Part shown: positions 1 through 11,663 of the stretch, in pieces | Layout of the letters: every line of letters starts with the position of its first letter | Position numbering within the stretch: position 1 is the first letter of the stretch | Source: Glycine soja | Lineage: Eukaryota; Streptophyta; Magnoliopsida; Fabales; Fabaceae | Assembly (NCBI RefSeq): GCF_004193775.1 | Contig: NC_041021.1 | Span: 33,367,718 to 33,431,717 of the forward strand | Length of the DNA: 64,000 nt | Reading direction: 5' to 3' | Program-made: the position numbers and the translations under genes | Notes under the pieces: generated by a model | The model's input: only the letters and a program-made list of their open reading frames with translations | Database searches by the model: none | What the model was told of the DNA's origin: nothing

Positions 1-1423
1 CCCGAGTTTCAGCGGTTGGAAATAAGCTATAACAGTGGGGAATCAACTACTACTCCACTAGTGATTAGTTTGCCAGGACCTATGCCGTATGCTTCTCTAA
101 AAGCGGTCCCTTACAAGTATAGTGCCACGATGTTGGAAGGTGGGCAGGAGGTGCCTTTGCCTTCTCCAACTCCTGCGATTTCTGTGGACAACATTGCTAG
201 TGACGGTAAAGTTCTAAGGAATGGACGTGTTATCCCCACATTGTTTGCAAAGAAAGTGAATGATTCGGCAGTTAAACAGGCGACAGTGAATGGCCCCGGT
301 ACAAGGAAGGAAGTAGGCCAATCCAATGGGACTAGCAAGAATTCTGATCATGACGAGATTCTGAAACTGATCCAGAAGAGTGAGTATAAAGTAGTAGACC
401 AGCTGCTGCAAACTCCCTCAAAGATATCCATTTTGTCTCTGCTATTGAACTCAGAAGCACACCGTGAGGCTCTAATGAAGGTGTTGGACCAAGCTTTTGT
501 GGAGAGGGACGTGACTGTTAATCAATTGGACAGTATAGTAGGAAACATTACTGCCTGCAATAATTTAAGTTTTAGTGATGAAGAGCTTCCTGAGGAGGGG
601 AGGAACCACAATCTGGCGTTACATATATCGGTGAACTGCAAGTCAGATGCTCTGTCGAATGTACTTGTGGACACTGGTTCCTCATTGAATGTAATGGCCA
701 AATCCACATTAGATCAACTTTCCTACTGGGGGCCTCCCATGAGAAGAAGCGGGGTGGTGGTCAAAGCGTTTGATGGATCAAGAAAGTCTGTTATCGGGGA
801 GGTTGATTTGCCCATTACAATTGGGCCGTTTGTTTTCCAAATTACATTCCAGGTGATGGATATCCAAGCCGCATACAGTTGCCTTTTGGGTAGGCCGTGG
901 ATCCATGAAGCGGGGGCCGTGACATCCACTTTGCATCAAAAGCTGAAGTTTGTCAGAAATGGTAGTTTGATCACTGTGAGCGGAGAGGAAGCCTTGTTGG
1001 TTAGTCATTTGTCAGCTTTTCCTTTATTGGTGCTGATGAAACAGAAGGAACCTCTTTCCAAGGACTGACTGTAGAGGGTAAAAAGCCAGAGAAGAATGAA
1101 GTGTCTTTTGCTACTTGGAAGAGCGCACAGAAAGTGGTGCAGGAGGGAACAGGTGTAGGATGGGGAAAAGTTGTGCAGTTGATAGAGAGTAAAAACCGTG
1201 AAGGACTAGGATTTGCTTCCTCTGCAGGATCCGCAACGAACAGTGTTGGATCAAGCTCCATTACTAGCACCTTTTGTAGCGCCGGGTTCATCAACAACTC
1301 GCCAGAAGCCAATGCTGTCTTGGAAGACGTTCCTGAAGAGAGAGTACTTGCATTTGTCACACCTGGAAAACTTGTCCGCAACTGGGACGCGGTTGACATC
1401 CCTTCAGTAGTCCATGCATCAAA
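1..1423 (+). pseudogene. Gag C-terminus and aspartic protease exon of element A, frameshifted
   Basis: The frame is open from base 1 to a stop at 1066-1068, so this is the end of a longer gag-protease polyprotein. The retropepsin signature Asp-Thr-Gly-Ser-Ser is at 670-684 (Asp near residue 219 counted from base 16). The later LLGRPWIHEAGA block is the usual protease C-terminal motif. After about 1015 the reading continues in another frame (about 1022 to 1423: the stretch leading into ATWKSAQ, then a segment ending NWDAVDIPSVVH). This indicates a one-base indel near the T run at 1016-1021. The second frame runs straight into a GT splice donor at 1424. Cleavage by this protease would mature Gag-Pol, but the frameshift makes this copy defective unless it is a sequence error. 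Confidence 0.8.
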
Positions 1424-1706
1424 GTAATGTGTCTTTGTTTTCTCTGTTTGTTTGTTTTCCAAAAAAGATCCTTTCGTCTTGCCCAGGACGAAAGCGCAAT
1501 CATGTAGGGCTGTTTTGTTTCAAGCACTACTCTTATTAATGGAAAATGTGGTTTATCCCAATATCTATACTTATTGCTCTTGCTGGAAAATGGTAACACA
1601 AAAAACCCAAAACCTTTTTTTCTTTTTTTGTTTTCTGATTTCAATTAATTATAAAAAGTCTGCATTGTTCACTCATTTTCTAAAGTCAGTCATCAATCAT
1701 ATGCAG
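1424..1706 (+). other. Predicted Ogre-type intron between protease and RT
   Basis: The intron would be 283 bp. The donor is AAA|GTAATGTG at 1424 and the acceptor is CATATGCAG|AC, ending at 1706. It is T-rich, with a long T run near 1614-1629. The retained sequence has an immediate stop (TAA at 1425-1427). Joining 1423 to 1707 keeps one open frame that runs into the RT polyprotein. An intron at this position is a known feature of Ogre elements; here it is inferred from splice signals and frame only. Confidence 0.75.
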
Positions 1707-4700
1707 ACTAAGCATTTATGAGCCCGTTGAACATAATAACCCTGCACTCTCTCCCAACTTCGAATTTCCTGTCTACGAGGCTGAAGAGGAGGAGGATGAT
1801 GAGATCCCGAAGGAACTTGCTCGGTTATTGGAATATGAAAAGAAAACCATTCGGCCTCATGAGGAGGTAGTAGAGGTGATTAACTTGGGAACCGAGAAAG
1901 ATAAGAAGGAAGTCAAGATTGGGGCATCGCTTGAGGCAACTGTCAGACGAAGGGTGATTGAATTACTTAAAGAATATGCCGATGTGTTCGCATGGTCGTA
2001 CCAGGATATGCCCGGCTTGGATCCCCGTATTGTGGAGCACCGTTTGCCTTTGAAGCCCGAATGCCCACCGGTCAAACAGAAACTGAGAAGAACTCGCCCT
2101 GACATGGCTCTCAAGATCAAGGAGGAAGTACAGAAGCAGATCGATGCAGGTTTTCTTATCACATCAGAGTATCCTCAATGGTTAGCCAACATAGTGCCTG
2201 TTCCAAAGAGGGACGGCAAAGTCAGGATGTGCGTTGACTACCGGGATTTGAACAAGGCTAGTCCGAAAGATGACTTTCCTCTACCTCACATCGATGTATT
2301 GGTTGACAACGCTGCAAAGTCCAAGGTCTTCTCCTTCATGGACGGTTTCTCTGGGTACAATCAGATCAAGATGGCAGTTGAAGACAGAGAAAAGACATCT
2401 TTCATCACGCCTTGGGGCACCTTTTGTTACAGGGTAATGCCTTTTGGGTTGATAAATGCAGGTGCCACTTACCAAAGAGGCATGACCACTCTCTTTCATG
2501 ACATGATGCACAAAGAGATAGAAGTGTACGTGGATGATATGATTGTCAAGTCAGGCACTGAAGAAGAACATGTCGAGTACTTGCTGAAAATGTTTCAACG
2601 GCTGAGAAAGTACCAACTTCGACTGAATCCCAACAAATGTACCTTTGGTGTTAGATCTGGAAAACTCTTGGGTTTCATAGTCAGTCAGAAAGGTATTGAA
2701 GTAGATCCTGACAAGGTCAAGGCCATTAGAGAAATGCCGGTTCCACAAACAGAGAAACAAGTGAGAGGTTTTCTTGGACGTCTAAATTACATTTCTCGTT
2801 TCATCTCGCACATGACAGCCACGTGCGGACCTATATTCAAGTTGCTTCGAAAAGATCAAGGGGTTGTTTGGACCGAAGATTGTCAAAAGGCTTTTGATAG
2901 TATCAAGAATTATCTGCTAGAACCTCCAATTCTTATACCGCCAGTTGAAGGAAGGCCTCTGATTATGTACTTGACTGTGTTAGAAGATTCTATGGGCTGT
3001 GTGCTCGGACAACAGGATGAGACCGGAAGGAAAGAGCATGCCATCTACTACTTGAGCAAGAAGTTTACAGATTGTGAGTCCAGGTACTCCCTACTTGAGA
3101 AAACTTGTTGTGCACTAGCCTGGGCTGCCAAGCGTCTTCGTCATTACATGATTAATCACACCACCTGGCTAATATCTAAAATGGACCCGATCAAGTATAT
3201 CTTTGAGAAACCCGCTCTGACAGGAAGAATTGCTCGTTGGCAGATGTTGTTATCCGAGTATGATATCGAATACCGCACCCAGAAGGCAATTAAGGGGAGT
3301 GTTCTTGCTGATCATTTGGCTCACCAACCAATCGAGGACTATCAACCCATCAAGTTTGACTTTCCTGATGAAGAGATTATGTACTTGAAGATGAAGGATT
3401 GTGATGAACCATTGCTTGGAGAAGGTCCAGATCCCGAGTCCAGATGGGGTTTGATTTTTGATGGAGCCGTGAATGTCTTTGGCAATGGAATTGGGGCAGT
3501 TATTATCACTCCTGAAGGTAATCATCTCCCTTTCGCTGCAAGGTTACAGTTTGATTGCACCAACAATATGGCAGAGTATGAAGCATGTATCCTGGGCATT
3601 GAAAAAGCCATCGACTTGGGAATCAAGAACCTTGACATTTACGGGGATTCAGCTCTCGTAATCAACCAAATCAAAGGAGAATGGGAAACTCGCCACCCTG
3701 GTTTGATTCCATACAAAGATTATGCAAAGCGTTTGCTAACCTTCTTCAACAAAGTGGAGCTTCACCACATCCCTCATGATGAGAACCAGATGGCAGATGC
3801 GTTAGCAACTTTATCCTCCATGTACGAAGTGAGTCACCGAAACAATTTGCCAACAATCAGAATTCAGCGCCTCGAGAGGCCCGCTCACGTATTTGCAGTC
3901 GGAGAGGTTGTTGGTGATAAGCCCTGGTTCCATGATATCAAGTGTTTCCTCCAAAGTCAGGAATATCCACCTGGAGCATCCAACAAGGACAGGAGAACTT
4001 TGAGAAGATTGTCTGGTAATTTCTTCCTAAATGGGGATGTTTTGTACAAAAGAAACTTTGACATGGTACTACTCAGGTGTGTAGATAAGCAAGAAGCAGA
4101 ATTTTTGATGCATGAGGTACATGAAGGCTCCTTTGGAACTCATCCCAATGGACATGCAATGGCAAGGAAGTTGTTGAGAGCAGGTTACTACTGGATGTCG
4201 ATGGAGACAGATTGTTGCAAACATGCTAGGAAGTGCCACAAGTGCCAGATTTATGCTGACAGAATTCATGTACCACCAACTACACTTAATGTTCTTTCTT
4301 CTCCGTGGCCCTTCTCTATGTGGGGCATCGATATGATTGGTAGAATCGAACCGAAAGCTTCAAACGGGCATCGTTTCATTCTAGTGGCTATTGATTACTT
4401 CACCAAGTGGGTTGAAGCAACATCTTATGCAAATGTGACTAAGCAAGTTGTGGTCCGTTTTATCAAGAATCAGATCATCTGCCGTTATGGTGTGCCCAAC
4501 AGAATCATTACAGATAATGGAACGAACTTGAACAACAAGATGATGAAAGATTTGTGTGAAGAGTTCAAGATGGAGCATCACAATTCTTCTCCTTACAGAC
4601 CTCAGATGAATGGCGCAGTTGAAGCTGCAAACAAGAATATCAAGAAGATAGTGCAGAAGATGGTGGTCACATACAAAGACTGGCATGAGATGTTACCGTA

Positions 4701-5172
4701 TGCTTTGCATGGGTATCGCACTTCAGTGCGTACCTCAACAGGGGCAACCCCCTTCTCTTTGGTGTATGGTATGGAAGCAGTACTCCCTGTGGAGGTTGAG
4801 ATTCCATCAATGAGAGTTCTAATGGAGGCCCAGTTATCAGAAGCTGAATGGTGCCAAAGCAGATATGATCAGTTGAATCTAATTGAAGAAAAACGCATAA
4901 AGGCCTTGTGCCACGGACAACTTTATCAACAGAGGATGAAGCAAGCTTTCGACAAGAAGGTTCATCCTCGTGTGTTTCAAGAAGGAGATCTTGTGCTCAA
5001 GAAGGTTTTATCTTTCCAACCCGATTCTAGGGGCAAGTGGACGCCTAATTACGAAGGCCCATATGTCGTCAAGAGAGCTTTCTCTGGTGGTGCACTGACT
5101 CTTACGACTATGGATGGGGATGAGCTCCCTCGTCCCGTGAATGCGGATGCAGTCAAGAAATACTTTGTCTAA
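1707..5172 (+). CDS. Pol polyprotein of element A: RT, RNase H, second RNase H, integrase
   Basis: One uninterrupted frame follows the predicted splice acceptor. No Met start is needed because it should be translated as part of spliced Gag-Pol. Residues below are counted from base 1828. RT carries Tyr-Val-Asp-Asp at 234-237. A first RNase H follows near 370-500. A second RNase H starts with FDGA at about residue 543 (Asp 545) and has the NNMAEYEA and ADALATL blocks. Integrase has an HHCC zinc finger (last Cys 803 and 806) and catalytic Asp 856, Asp 896 and Glu 932, the last two separated by 35 residues. It ends with a GPY-type module (NYEGPYVVKRAF). All key residues are present, so this is the best preserved pol in the window. 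Confidence 0.92.
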
Positions 5173-5191
5173 AAATAAAAGAACAGCTCGG

Positions 5192-5345
5192 TAAGTCGAA
5201 AACCCGAAAGGGCGGCTTAGGCAAAAATGAGCGTCTCGGTGGGTCGAAAACCCGAAAGGGCGGCCCAGGCAAAAATTAGAGACATCAAACAGAAAAAATA
5301 ATTAGCCTGATAGGTCGAAAACCCGAAAGGGCGATCTATGCAAAA
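5192..5345 (+). repeat. Three hairpin repeats with GAAA loop
   Basis: GTCGAAAACCCGAAAGGGCG recurs at about 5195, 5243 and 5313. Each ends in a CAAAA stretch. CCC-GAAA-GGG can form a short stem closed by a GNRA-type tetraloop in RNA. The function is unknown. Confidence 0.75.
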
Positions 5346-6435
5346 GTTAAGGATCAAAAGACAAAGTAACTGCATCGAGATGATCTTTGTTCATTTGGGG
5401 CACAATGGAATGTCAAGGAGACCCTGAATCTGAAGCATCCAAACAGTGGAATTCAAGGTTGTCAGAGGGAACAACGGTTATTGTGTTCAATGAACCTTCG
5501 ATTTCTATTTACCATTTTCCAAACTTTGTAAGATCAGTGGAGCCATGTCATTGGCAGGTCACCACTCTTTCAAATAAATTTGAGCCTGTTGCCTTTCATT
5601 TGGAATTCTCACTTATTCAGCTTATAAAACCTTTCCTTTTTTTTATGGTAGCATTTGAAACAAAATATGTCTCAAAATCATAAATTTTCTTTCATGTCTT
5701 TTTTGAGAAGCACAAACAACAAAACACTTTTTCTTTGAACTCGTGAATAGATGAAGGGTGTGTCAACAGCTACCCTGAGAATGGATAAACCTTGCAGGTT
5801 GCACGTGGTCAATTGCTTTTTTCAAAAAAAAAAAAAAAATAAAAAAAAAATAAATAAATAAATAAAATAAATAAAATAAAAAATAATAATAATAAGCATG
5901 ACCACAGAAGCACCAGCTCTCCTACCATGTTTTTTGGATTGGTACGTTCTCCCCAAGAAATGTTTATTCCCCATCAGTTGCTGCATACGCCGGGTTTTAC
6001 CCCGTCACTATTTTGATATACCCTAGTGGCATCATCCCCATTGAAGATTGCCGAGTGTTTGTGATGCGACGTCGGGTCACTTTCAATCTTACCTGTCCAA
6101 TCTTGTTCCACCAAATTTATCATTCATACAATCATACAAGTCAATCCTCCATACGGTCATACAAGTCGTGTCGTTATTCAGGTATTCATACATTCATGCA
6201 TATACACATTCATGCATATACAATAAAGACAATATCATGCGTACATGGCTGCATTAACCATCATGAGTCTTGCTTCAATTATCTTTCCATTTCGATCAAT
6301 CATGAATAATTTGTAACCCTCTATTTCCCCCAGGTGTCATCCCCAGTGTGTCTGATCCAAAGATGTCACCCTCTCTTCGCCAAGTGGCAATTTCTTTAAT
6401 GAACAGCTTGTGCATCATTTGCCTCTGTTTCATGT

Positions 6436-6990
6436 CATCAATTGACTAGTTCGGCAATAACCCGAACAGTTGACATTTATCTTTGTTTCTCATCAGTTGA
6501 CTAGTTCGGCAATAACCCGAACAGTTGACATTTATCTTTGTTTCTCATCAGTTGACTAGTTCGGCAATAACCCGAACAGTTGACATTTATCTTTGTTTCT
6601 CATCAGTTGGCTAGTTCGGCAATAACCCGAACAGTTGACATTTATCTTTGTTTCTTATCAGTTGACTAGTTCGGCAATAACCCGAACAATTGACATTTAT
6701 CTTTGTTTCTTGTCAGTTGACTAGTTCGGCAATAACCTGAACAGTTGACATTTATCTTTGTTTTTTGTCAGATTGGCTAGTTCGGCAATAACCCGGACAG
6801 TTGATATTTATCTTTGTTTTTTGTCAGATTGGCTAGTTCGGCAATAACCCGGACAGTTGATATTTATCTTTGTTTTTTGTCAGATTGGCTAGTTCAGCAA
6901 TAACTCGAACAGTTGACATTTATCTTCAATTCTGGTCAGTTGGCTAGTTCGGCAATAACCCGAACGTCTGACATTTATCTTTGTCCCTTT
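6436..6990 (+). repeat. 55-56 bp tandem repeat array, about 10 copies
   Basis: The core TAGTTCGGCAATAACCCGAA repeats, with copies starting at about 6444, 6499, 6554, 6609, 6664, 6719, 6775, 6831, 6887 and 6942. The period is 55 bp for the first six and 55-56 bp later. Each unit contains GTTCGG...CCGAAC, a six-base stem around a seven-base loop. A degenerate copy follows at about 7000-7040. Confidence 0.9.
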
Positions 6991-7327
6991 GTCGTCAGTG
7001 GCAGTTCGTCGTCAACCCGAACAGCTGACATTTATCCCCAGTAAAACCATGTGATCCCCAGTCGGACCCCGTTTCTTTGACAAAATCGGGTACCATTTGG
7101 TTTTGTTGTTCCCAGTCGAGCCATTTTCCTCGTCTTGCATTCATACTTGCATCGCAAGCATTCGCAACATTACATGCATAACAGATCATGCACAGCATCT
7201 CATGCATAACAGTGCATTCATAGCATTTAGTAGTTGAAATTGGTCAAAAATGGTGTACTCTGTATTTAAATCTCTTCGACCCGTCGCTTTAAAAGTTTCA
7301 CTTTTAAATCTCTGTAACGAAGAGACT

Positions 7328-7341
7328 TAAATAGGGGCATC
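7328..7341 (+). other. Polypurine-tract-like site before the 3' LTR
   Basis: TAAATAGGGGCATC directly precedes the TGTCATACC start of the LTR. This fits plus-strand primer use in Ty3/gypsy elements. The equivalent site in element C (AGGGGCAAC before TGTCATAC) supports the call. Confidence 0.6.
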
Positions 7342-7832
7342 TGTCATACCCCATTTTTGACCCGTTTTTATTTCTTTTTTTCTCGTCTTTTAAGCCGGAA
7401 ATTTCCATCATTTCAGATGAAATTTCGGCAGGGAGGTATTTTAAAATACCTCATTTTTGTTTTGAAGACGACCCTTTTTTTTTTTTTTATTTATTTATTT
7501 ACCTTTTTATTATTATTATTATTATTCTTAGTTATTATTTTCTTCTTTTTTTTTCCTTTTATTAAGTGTTTTTATTATTTCCGTTTTTTATTAATATCTT
7601 TATTAGTATCTTCTTTTCGTTTTTTTTATTTTATTTTATTTTATTTTATGTTTGCTGTTTTATATTTTGTTTTTTTTCCTTTCCTTTTTTCCTTTTTCTT
7701 CTTTTCGGTCTTTTTTGGTCCAGGCCCAGAGGGGCTCTTCGTTTTTTACCCTAATTCTGTCCTTTAAATGCTCCATTAATTACTGTGCGTGTCAGAGGAG
7801 TGAATACGGACAGTCAAAGCGCCGGAACAGCC

Positions 7833-8052
7833 AAGCCTACAAAGAACCGCCACCCTCCTCCTCCGTGAACCACCACCATCAGCCGAGCCTACAAAGAACC
7901 GCCACCCTCCTCCTTCCGTGAACCACCACCATCAGCCGAGCCTACAAAGAACCGCCACCCTCCTCCTCCGTGAACCACCACCATCAGCCAAGCCTACAAA
8001 GAACCGCCACCCTCCTCCTCCGTGAACCACCACCATCGACCAAGCCTACATC
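7833..8052 (+). repeat. 52-bp tandem repeat in the LTR of element A, about 4 copies
   Basis: GAACCGCCACCCTCCTCCTC begins units at 7844, 7896, 7949 and 8001, a 52-53 bp period. Each unit includes a CACCACCATC stretch. Confidence 0.9.
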
Positions 8053-8062
8053 AGATCCGCCA

Positions 8063-8170
8063 CCCAACACCACCAACCACAAGCACTGCGTCAAACACCC
8101 AACACCACCAACCACAAGCACTGCGTCAAACACCCAACACCACCAACCACAAGCACTGCGTCAAACACCC
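8063..8170 (+). repeat. 35-bp tandem repeat, 3 copies
   Basis: CACCACCAACCACAAGCACT recurs three times with a 35-bp period directly after the 52-bp array. Confidence 0.9.
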
Positions 8171-8939
8171 ACACCCACACAACCCAAGCTGTAACCGATT
8201 TTACTCTGAAGCTTAAACGATAATATAAGGACAAAGGTAGTTCACTTTTTTTCTAAGATTCAAGGCTAGATCTAGGCTTTATCGGTATTGGTTTTTTTTC
8301 AAAAAAAAATAACTGTGGATTTGAGAACTAGGAAAAAAAGGGAATTCAAAACATGTAGTTTTAAAAAAAAAAAAAAAAAAAAAAAAGGAGGAGATTCTTT
8401 TTCCGACGCGGCGGCGCCGCCACCCATGGCCAGCCAGCCACGGCGCCGGTAAACAACTTCCGGCGGTGTGTGTTAGAGAGAGAAGAGAGCTCTTGAGCGT
8501 TTTTTTAGAGAGAGAAAGAGGTTGGATTTATGTTTTTTTTGTGTTTATTTTCTAATTTATACTGCTGCCATGACCAAGACTATGGTGCACGCGGATCTCT
8601 GTGTCCCCATGGACCGTCAGGGTTGAACCGTTAGATCCTAGATCTAACGGCCAATGTTATCCCCTGTTTTGATCAGATGCGTCTCACCTCTTGGTTTTTA
8701 CTTTGTTCTTCTTCTCTTGTGACGTTTGATTGAGATCTAATGGCTAAGACTGTGTCTCCCCATGATCAAATCTGGACGCTTCGATCAATCTGACGATTCA
8801 GATTTGATCTGTTAAGCCCACATTTTTATTTGAGCCCGTTTCTTTTTTCTGTTTCTTCTAGTATTTTACTTTCTGCACTTCCCTGTTACTTCTGCACCCC
8901 CTTTTTTCTTCTCTATTCTTTTTTTGTTGTTGCTTTTTT

Positions 8940-9440
8940 TTTATGCATCATATTTACTTTATGCCCTTGCATTTTTTATTTTCTTTATTCATTTTCCAGC
9001 ACCATATCTATTTTACGTCTTGCATTTTATTTTCCAGTATCATATTTATTTTTTGTCTTGCATTTTTTTATTTTATTTTGTTTATCTTTATTTTATGCAT
9101 CATATTTACTTTATGCCCTTGCATTTTTTATTTTCTTTATTCATTTTCCAGCACCATATCTATTTTACGTCTTGCATTTTATTTTCCAGTATCATATTTA
9201 TTTTTTGTCTTGCATTTTTTATTTTATTTTGTTTATTTTTATTTTATGCATCATGTTTACTTTATGTCTTGCATTTTTTATTATTTATTTTTAGCATCAT
9301 GTTTATTTTATGTCTTGCATTTTTATTTTCTTTTTTATTTCCAGCATTATATTTATTTTTATGTCTTGCATTTTATTTTCTTTATTTATTTTATGCACCA
9401 TATGTATTTATTGTTTTGTATTTCATGCATTTTTATTATT
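8940..9440 (+). repeat. About 152-bp T-rich tandem repeat, two full copies plus degenerate units
   Basis: ATGCATCAT occurs at 8943, 9095 and 9246, giving 152 and 151 bp periods. Each unit is built from smaller TTGCATTTT and CAGCACCATAT blocks. The last units decay into shorter ones. Confidence 0.85.
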
Positions 9441-9683
9441 TCTTCTAGCATATTTATTTTAATGCATTTGCAATTTTTTATTGCCAATTAGAATGTATCT
9501 AGGTCCAATGTAAATAAAAATAAAGATGAGAATCTGCGCCGACACTCACATTTATTTATTTATTTTTTTTTTTTTTTTGCCTAGGACGATAATGTAATTT
9601 GAACCGTATCCGAGGAAAAGGACCCTCACTTGATCCAACGTCATTTTAAGGGATCCGGCGCGTTTAGACTTATCTTTGCATAA

Positions 9684-9726
<43 letters not shown>

Positions 9727-10356
9727 AAAAAGAAAAAAGTCAAAACCCAAAAACTTTCCATAATCAAAATTTCAAAAAGGGGGTCAATCTTTATTCTTTC
9801 TTTCTTAATCAAATCTTTAATCAATCTTTAATCAATCAAAACTTTTTTCCAATTTAAAATCAATCGAACTCATTTCTTTTATTTCTTCTATGCCTTTTCG
9901 GCCTCTTATCTTGCCTAAACTCTTCTTTTTCGAACTTTAAAATCAATCAAAACCAACCACTCGACTTTCTACCCCGAACTACATGATTTTGATCCCATTC
10001 GGGTATGTAGGCAAAAGACTTTGTCTTTCCAAATCAATAAACAAAAAAACTTTTTTCTCCTTTCTTTTAAACCTATCTCTTTAATCTTTTCACACTTAAG
10101 CATTTATTTCCAAACAAATAATCAATTTAGCATAAAGATAAAATAAGCAAGAGGTTCCTATAGAGTACTATAGACGTTTAGGGTGCTAGTACCTTCCCTT
10201 TGCGTAACCAACCCCCGGACCTTTTGATCTCTTAAAAACTATGGTTTTTCGAGCTTTCTCCCTTTTCTTCGGAAAAATAAAAGATCGGTGGTGATCTTAA
10301 AAATTGCGAGTCAACGCTAATCAATAGCTTGATATCCAAAAATCACCGCGACACCA

Positions 10357-10882
10357 ATGAACTAGGAAGAAGCCTTCCGGTCATATCCGCTTGGTTGGTG
10401 CAAACCAACCGGTGGGCATCATGCACAGAGAAATCAAATTTCCAATCATCATTCAGTGTACCTTCAAATGGTACACCTTCACTGGATAATTGGGTCAAGT
10501 CATAGAATAGGGATTTGTCAATGACCATTTTTATCCCATAGACTTCAGAAATTAAAGTGCCTTCTTGGATTTCTATGTTAGAATAGAAGGCTTCAACTAA
10601 TTCAGTGTAAATAGGCAATTTTAAAGATATGAAAGGAATGAGATTGGAGTTTTCAAATGCCTGAATGCATTCAAAACTCTCATTGTAAAAGAAATCCATG
10701 TCAATGAATTTTGGATCAATAATGGAACGGGAAGAGAAAAGATTTGTGTACCGTATTCGTTGTTCTTTGGATGAGAACAATGAGGAAGAGGAAATGGAGG
10801 AGGGAATTTGCGTTTCCTGAGTCTTGAAATGCCGTTAGTTTCGACTCGAAGAACCCTTTCGCTTCTTTGATGGTTTCGCCAT
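10357..10882 (-). pseudogene. Plant 'transposon protein' domain gene, N-terminal half, broken
   Basis: A minus-strand frame begins with Met at 10880-10882 (MAKPSKKRKG, a basic N-terminus). It meets a TAA stop at codon 16 (10835-10837) and then continues in the same frame for about 160 codons until the element A LTR. The visible blocks (a SIIDPKFIDMDFF segment, LTQLSSEGVPFEG, MTGRLLP) resemble the family I recall as the putative plant transposon protein domain (PF20167); this was not searched. The C-terminal half should lie beyond the left end of the window, on the other side of element A. Function is unknown. The premature stop and the insertion make it a pseudogene. Confidence 0.65.
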
Positions 10883-11663
10883 TTGAAGAGGTTATTTGTA
10901 ATTTTAATCGGTTCAAATGAAAGAGAATGAAAAAAATATGAAGTTTGGGCTTTGTGGGGAGTGATTTGGACAAGAAATGAGTGAGATATGGCAGAAGGAA
11001 GAATTGGGAACAAGGGTTTTCGAAAAAGTGAGAAGTTGCAGATTTCTGATTTTGAATTTTGAATATATAGGGGCAGGGACGCGTTGTAATCGATTACAAT
11101 ATTTGGTAATCAATTACACCCTTCTTAACTGCCTGTAATTGATTACACTAATGTGGTAATCGATTACCAGAGAGCATTTTAGCCAAAACTAAATGCTGAT
11201 TGACTTTTGAGGGAAAAGAGATTTGAATGAATATCAAAATACTTTCTTAAAGAAAATTTATATTAAAAAATACTTTATGAATGAATCTTAATCAAGTAAT
11301 TCACATATCATATTCAAAATCATGCATAATTGTTTAAAGGGAACATATATATTCAATTATATCACAATAATCAACACAAGTATTGAAGAATAAAGATCAT
11401 AAATATTATCAAAATATTTAAAAGAAGACTTCATGCTTTGAGAAAGAAAAAATAACTCAATCAAGAACATTTAACCACATACTCACAATTTCAATCAATC
11501 AAGACAAACAAATAAAAATTTGTTAGTCATCATAATCAAATTAATTGAAAGGAAAATTTCAACTAAAATAAATTTTAAAAAGAGAATGGTTTTGATGTTA
11601 CCTTTTTCATGATAGAAATGTCTAGATCTTCAAAGATGGAAGTCATACTTTTACTTTTTTTGT
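10883..11663. other. AT-rich noncoding stretch with ATCGAT palindromes
   Basis: No gene is supportable. GTAATCGATTAC palindromes lie at 11085-11096 and 11156-11167, with diverged versions between them. The rest is AT-rich sequence leading to the decayed end of the Copia gag. Confidence 0.5.

Larger units (their letters stand above)
5173..7341 (+). other. 3' noncoding spacer of element A
   Basis: The 2.2 kb between the integrase stop and the LTR has no supportable ORF. It holds a triplicated CCCGAAAGGG hairpin block near the stop, an A-rich stretch at 5826-5895, and a 55-bp tandem array at 6436-6990. Long repeat-rich 3' spacers are usual in Tat/Ogre elements. Unlike elements C and 44673-49762, no extra ORF is present here. 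Confidence 0.7.
1..10356 (+). mobile_element. Element A: Tat/Ogre-type Ty3/gypsy retrotransposon, 3' part
   Basis: The region reads in order as the end of gag-protease, an intron, RT, RNase H, a second (archaeal-like) RNase H, integrase, a noncoding spacer with tandem repeats, a purine-rich tract and a 3.0 kb LTR. Two RNase H domains and an intron between protease and RT are hallmarks of the Tat/Ogre lineage (established knowledge). The 5' LTR, PBS and most of gag lie left of the window. The right end is placed at the CA of ACACCA at 10351-10356, where a minus-strand coding frame resumes. Without the 5' LTR the exact end and TSD cannot be confirmed. Confidence 0.85.
7342..10356 (+). mobile_element. 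3' LTR of element A
   Basis: About 3.0 kb, starting TGTCATACCCC and ending near GCGACACCA. Its content is T-rich pyrimidine stretches, several tandem repeat blocks, two long poly-A runs (about 8363-8386 and 9686-9724) and no credible gene. Long LTRs are typical of Ogre-like elements. Apparent Phe/Leu-rich frames at 8830-9491 are translations of the T-rich repeats. Confidence 0.75.

Noticed and set aside
6436..6990. Possible CRISPR-like array
   Set aside because: Units are contiguous without unique spacers, inside a plant retrotransposon spacer.
7357..7767. Phe/Leu-rich open frames at the start of the element A LTR
   Set aside because: They translate T-rich low-complexity sequence inside an LTR. 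All three frames give similar hydrophobic strings, so this is composition rather than a membrane protein.
6436..9440. Centromeric satellite
   Set aside because: Periods of 55, 52, 35 and 152 bp do not match a long homogeneous satellite array, and each array lies within one retrotransposon.
8830..9491. Overlapping 154-182 residue hydrophobic frames
   Set aside because: They fall on the 152-bp T-rich tandem repeat, are open in three frames at once and lack a conserved start.
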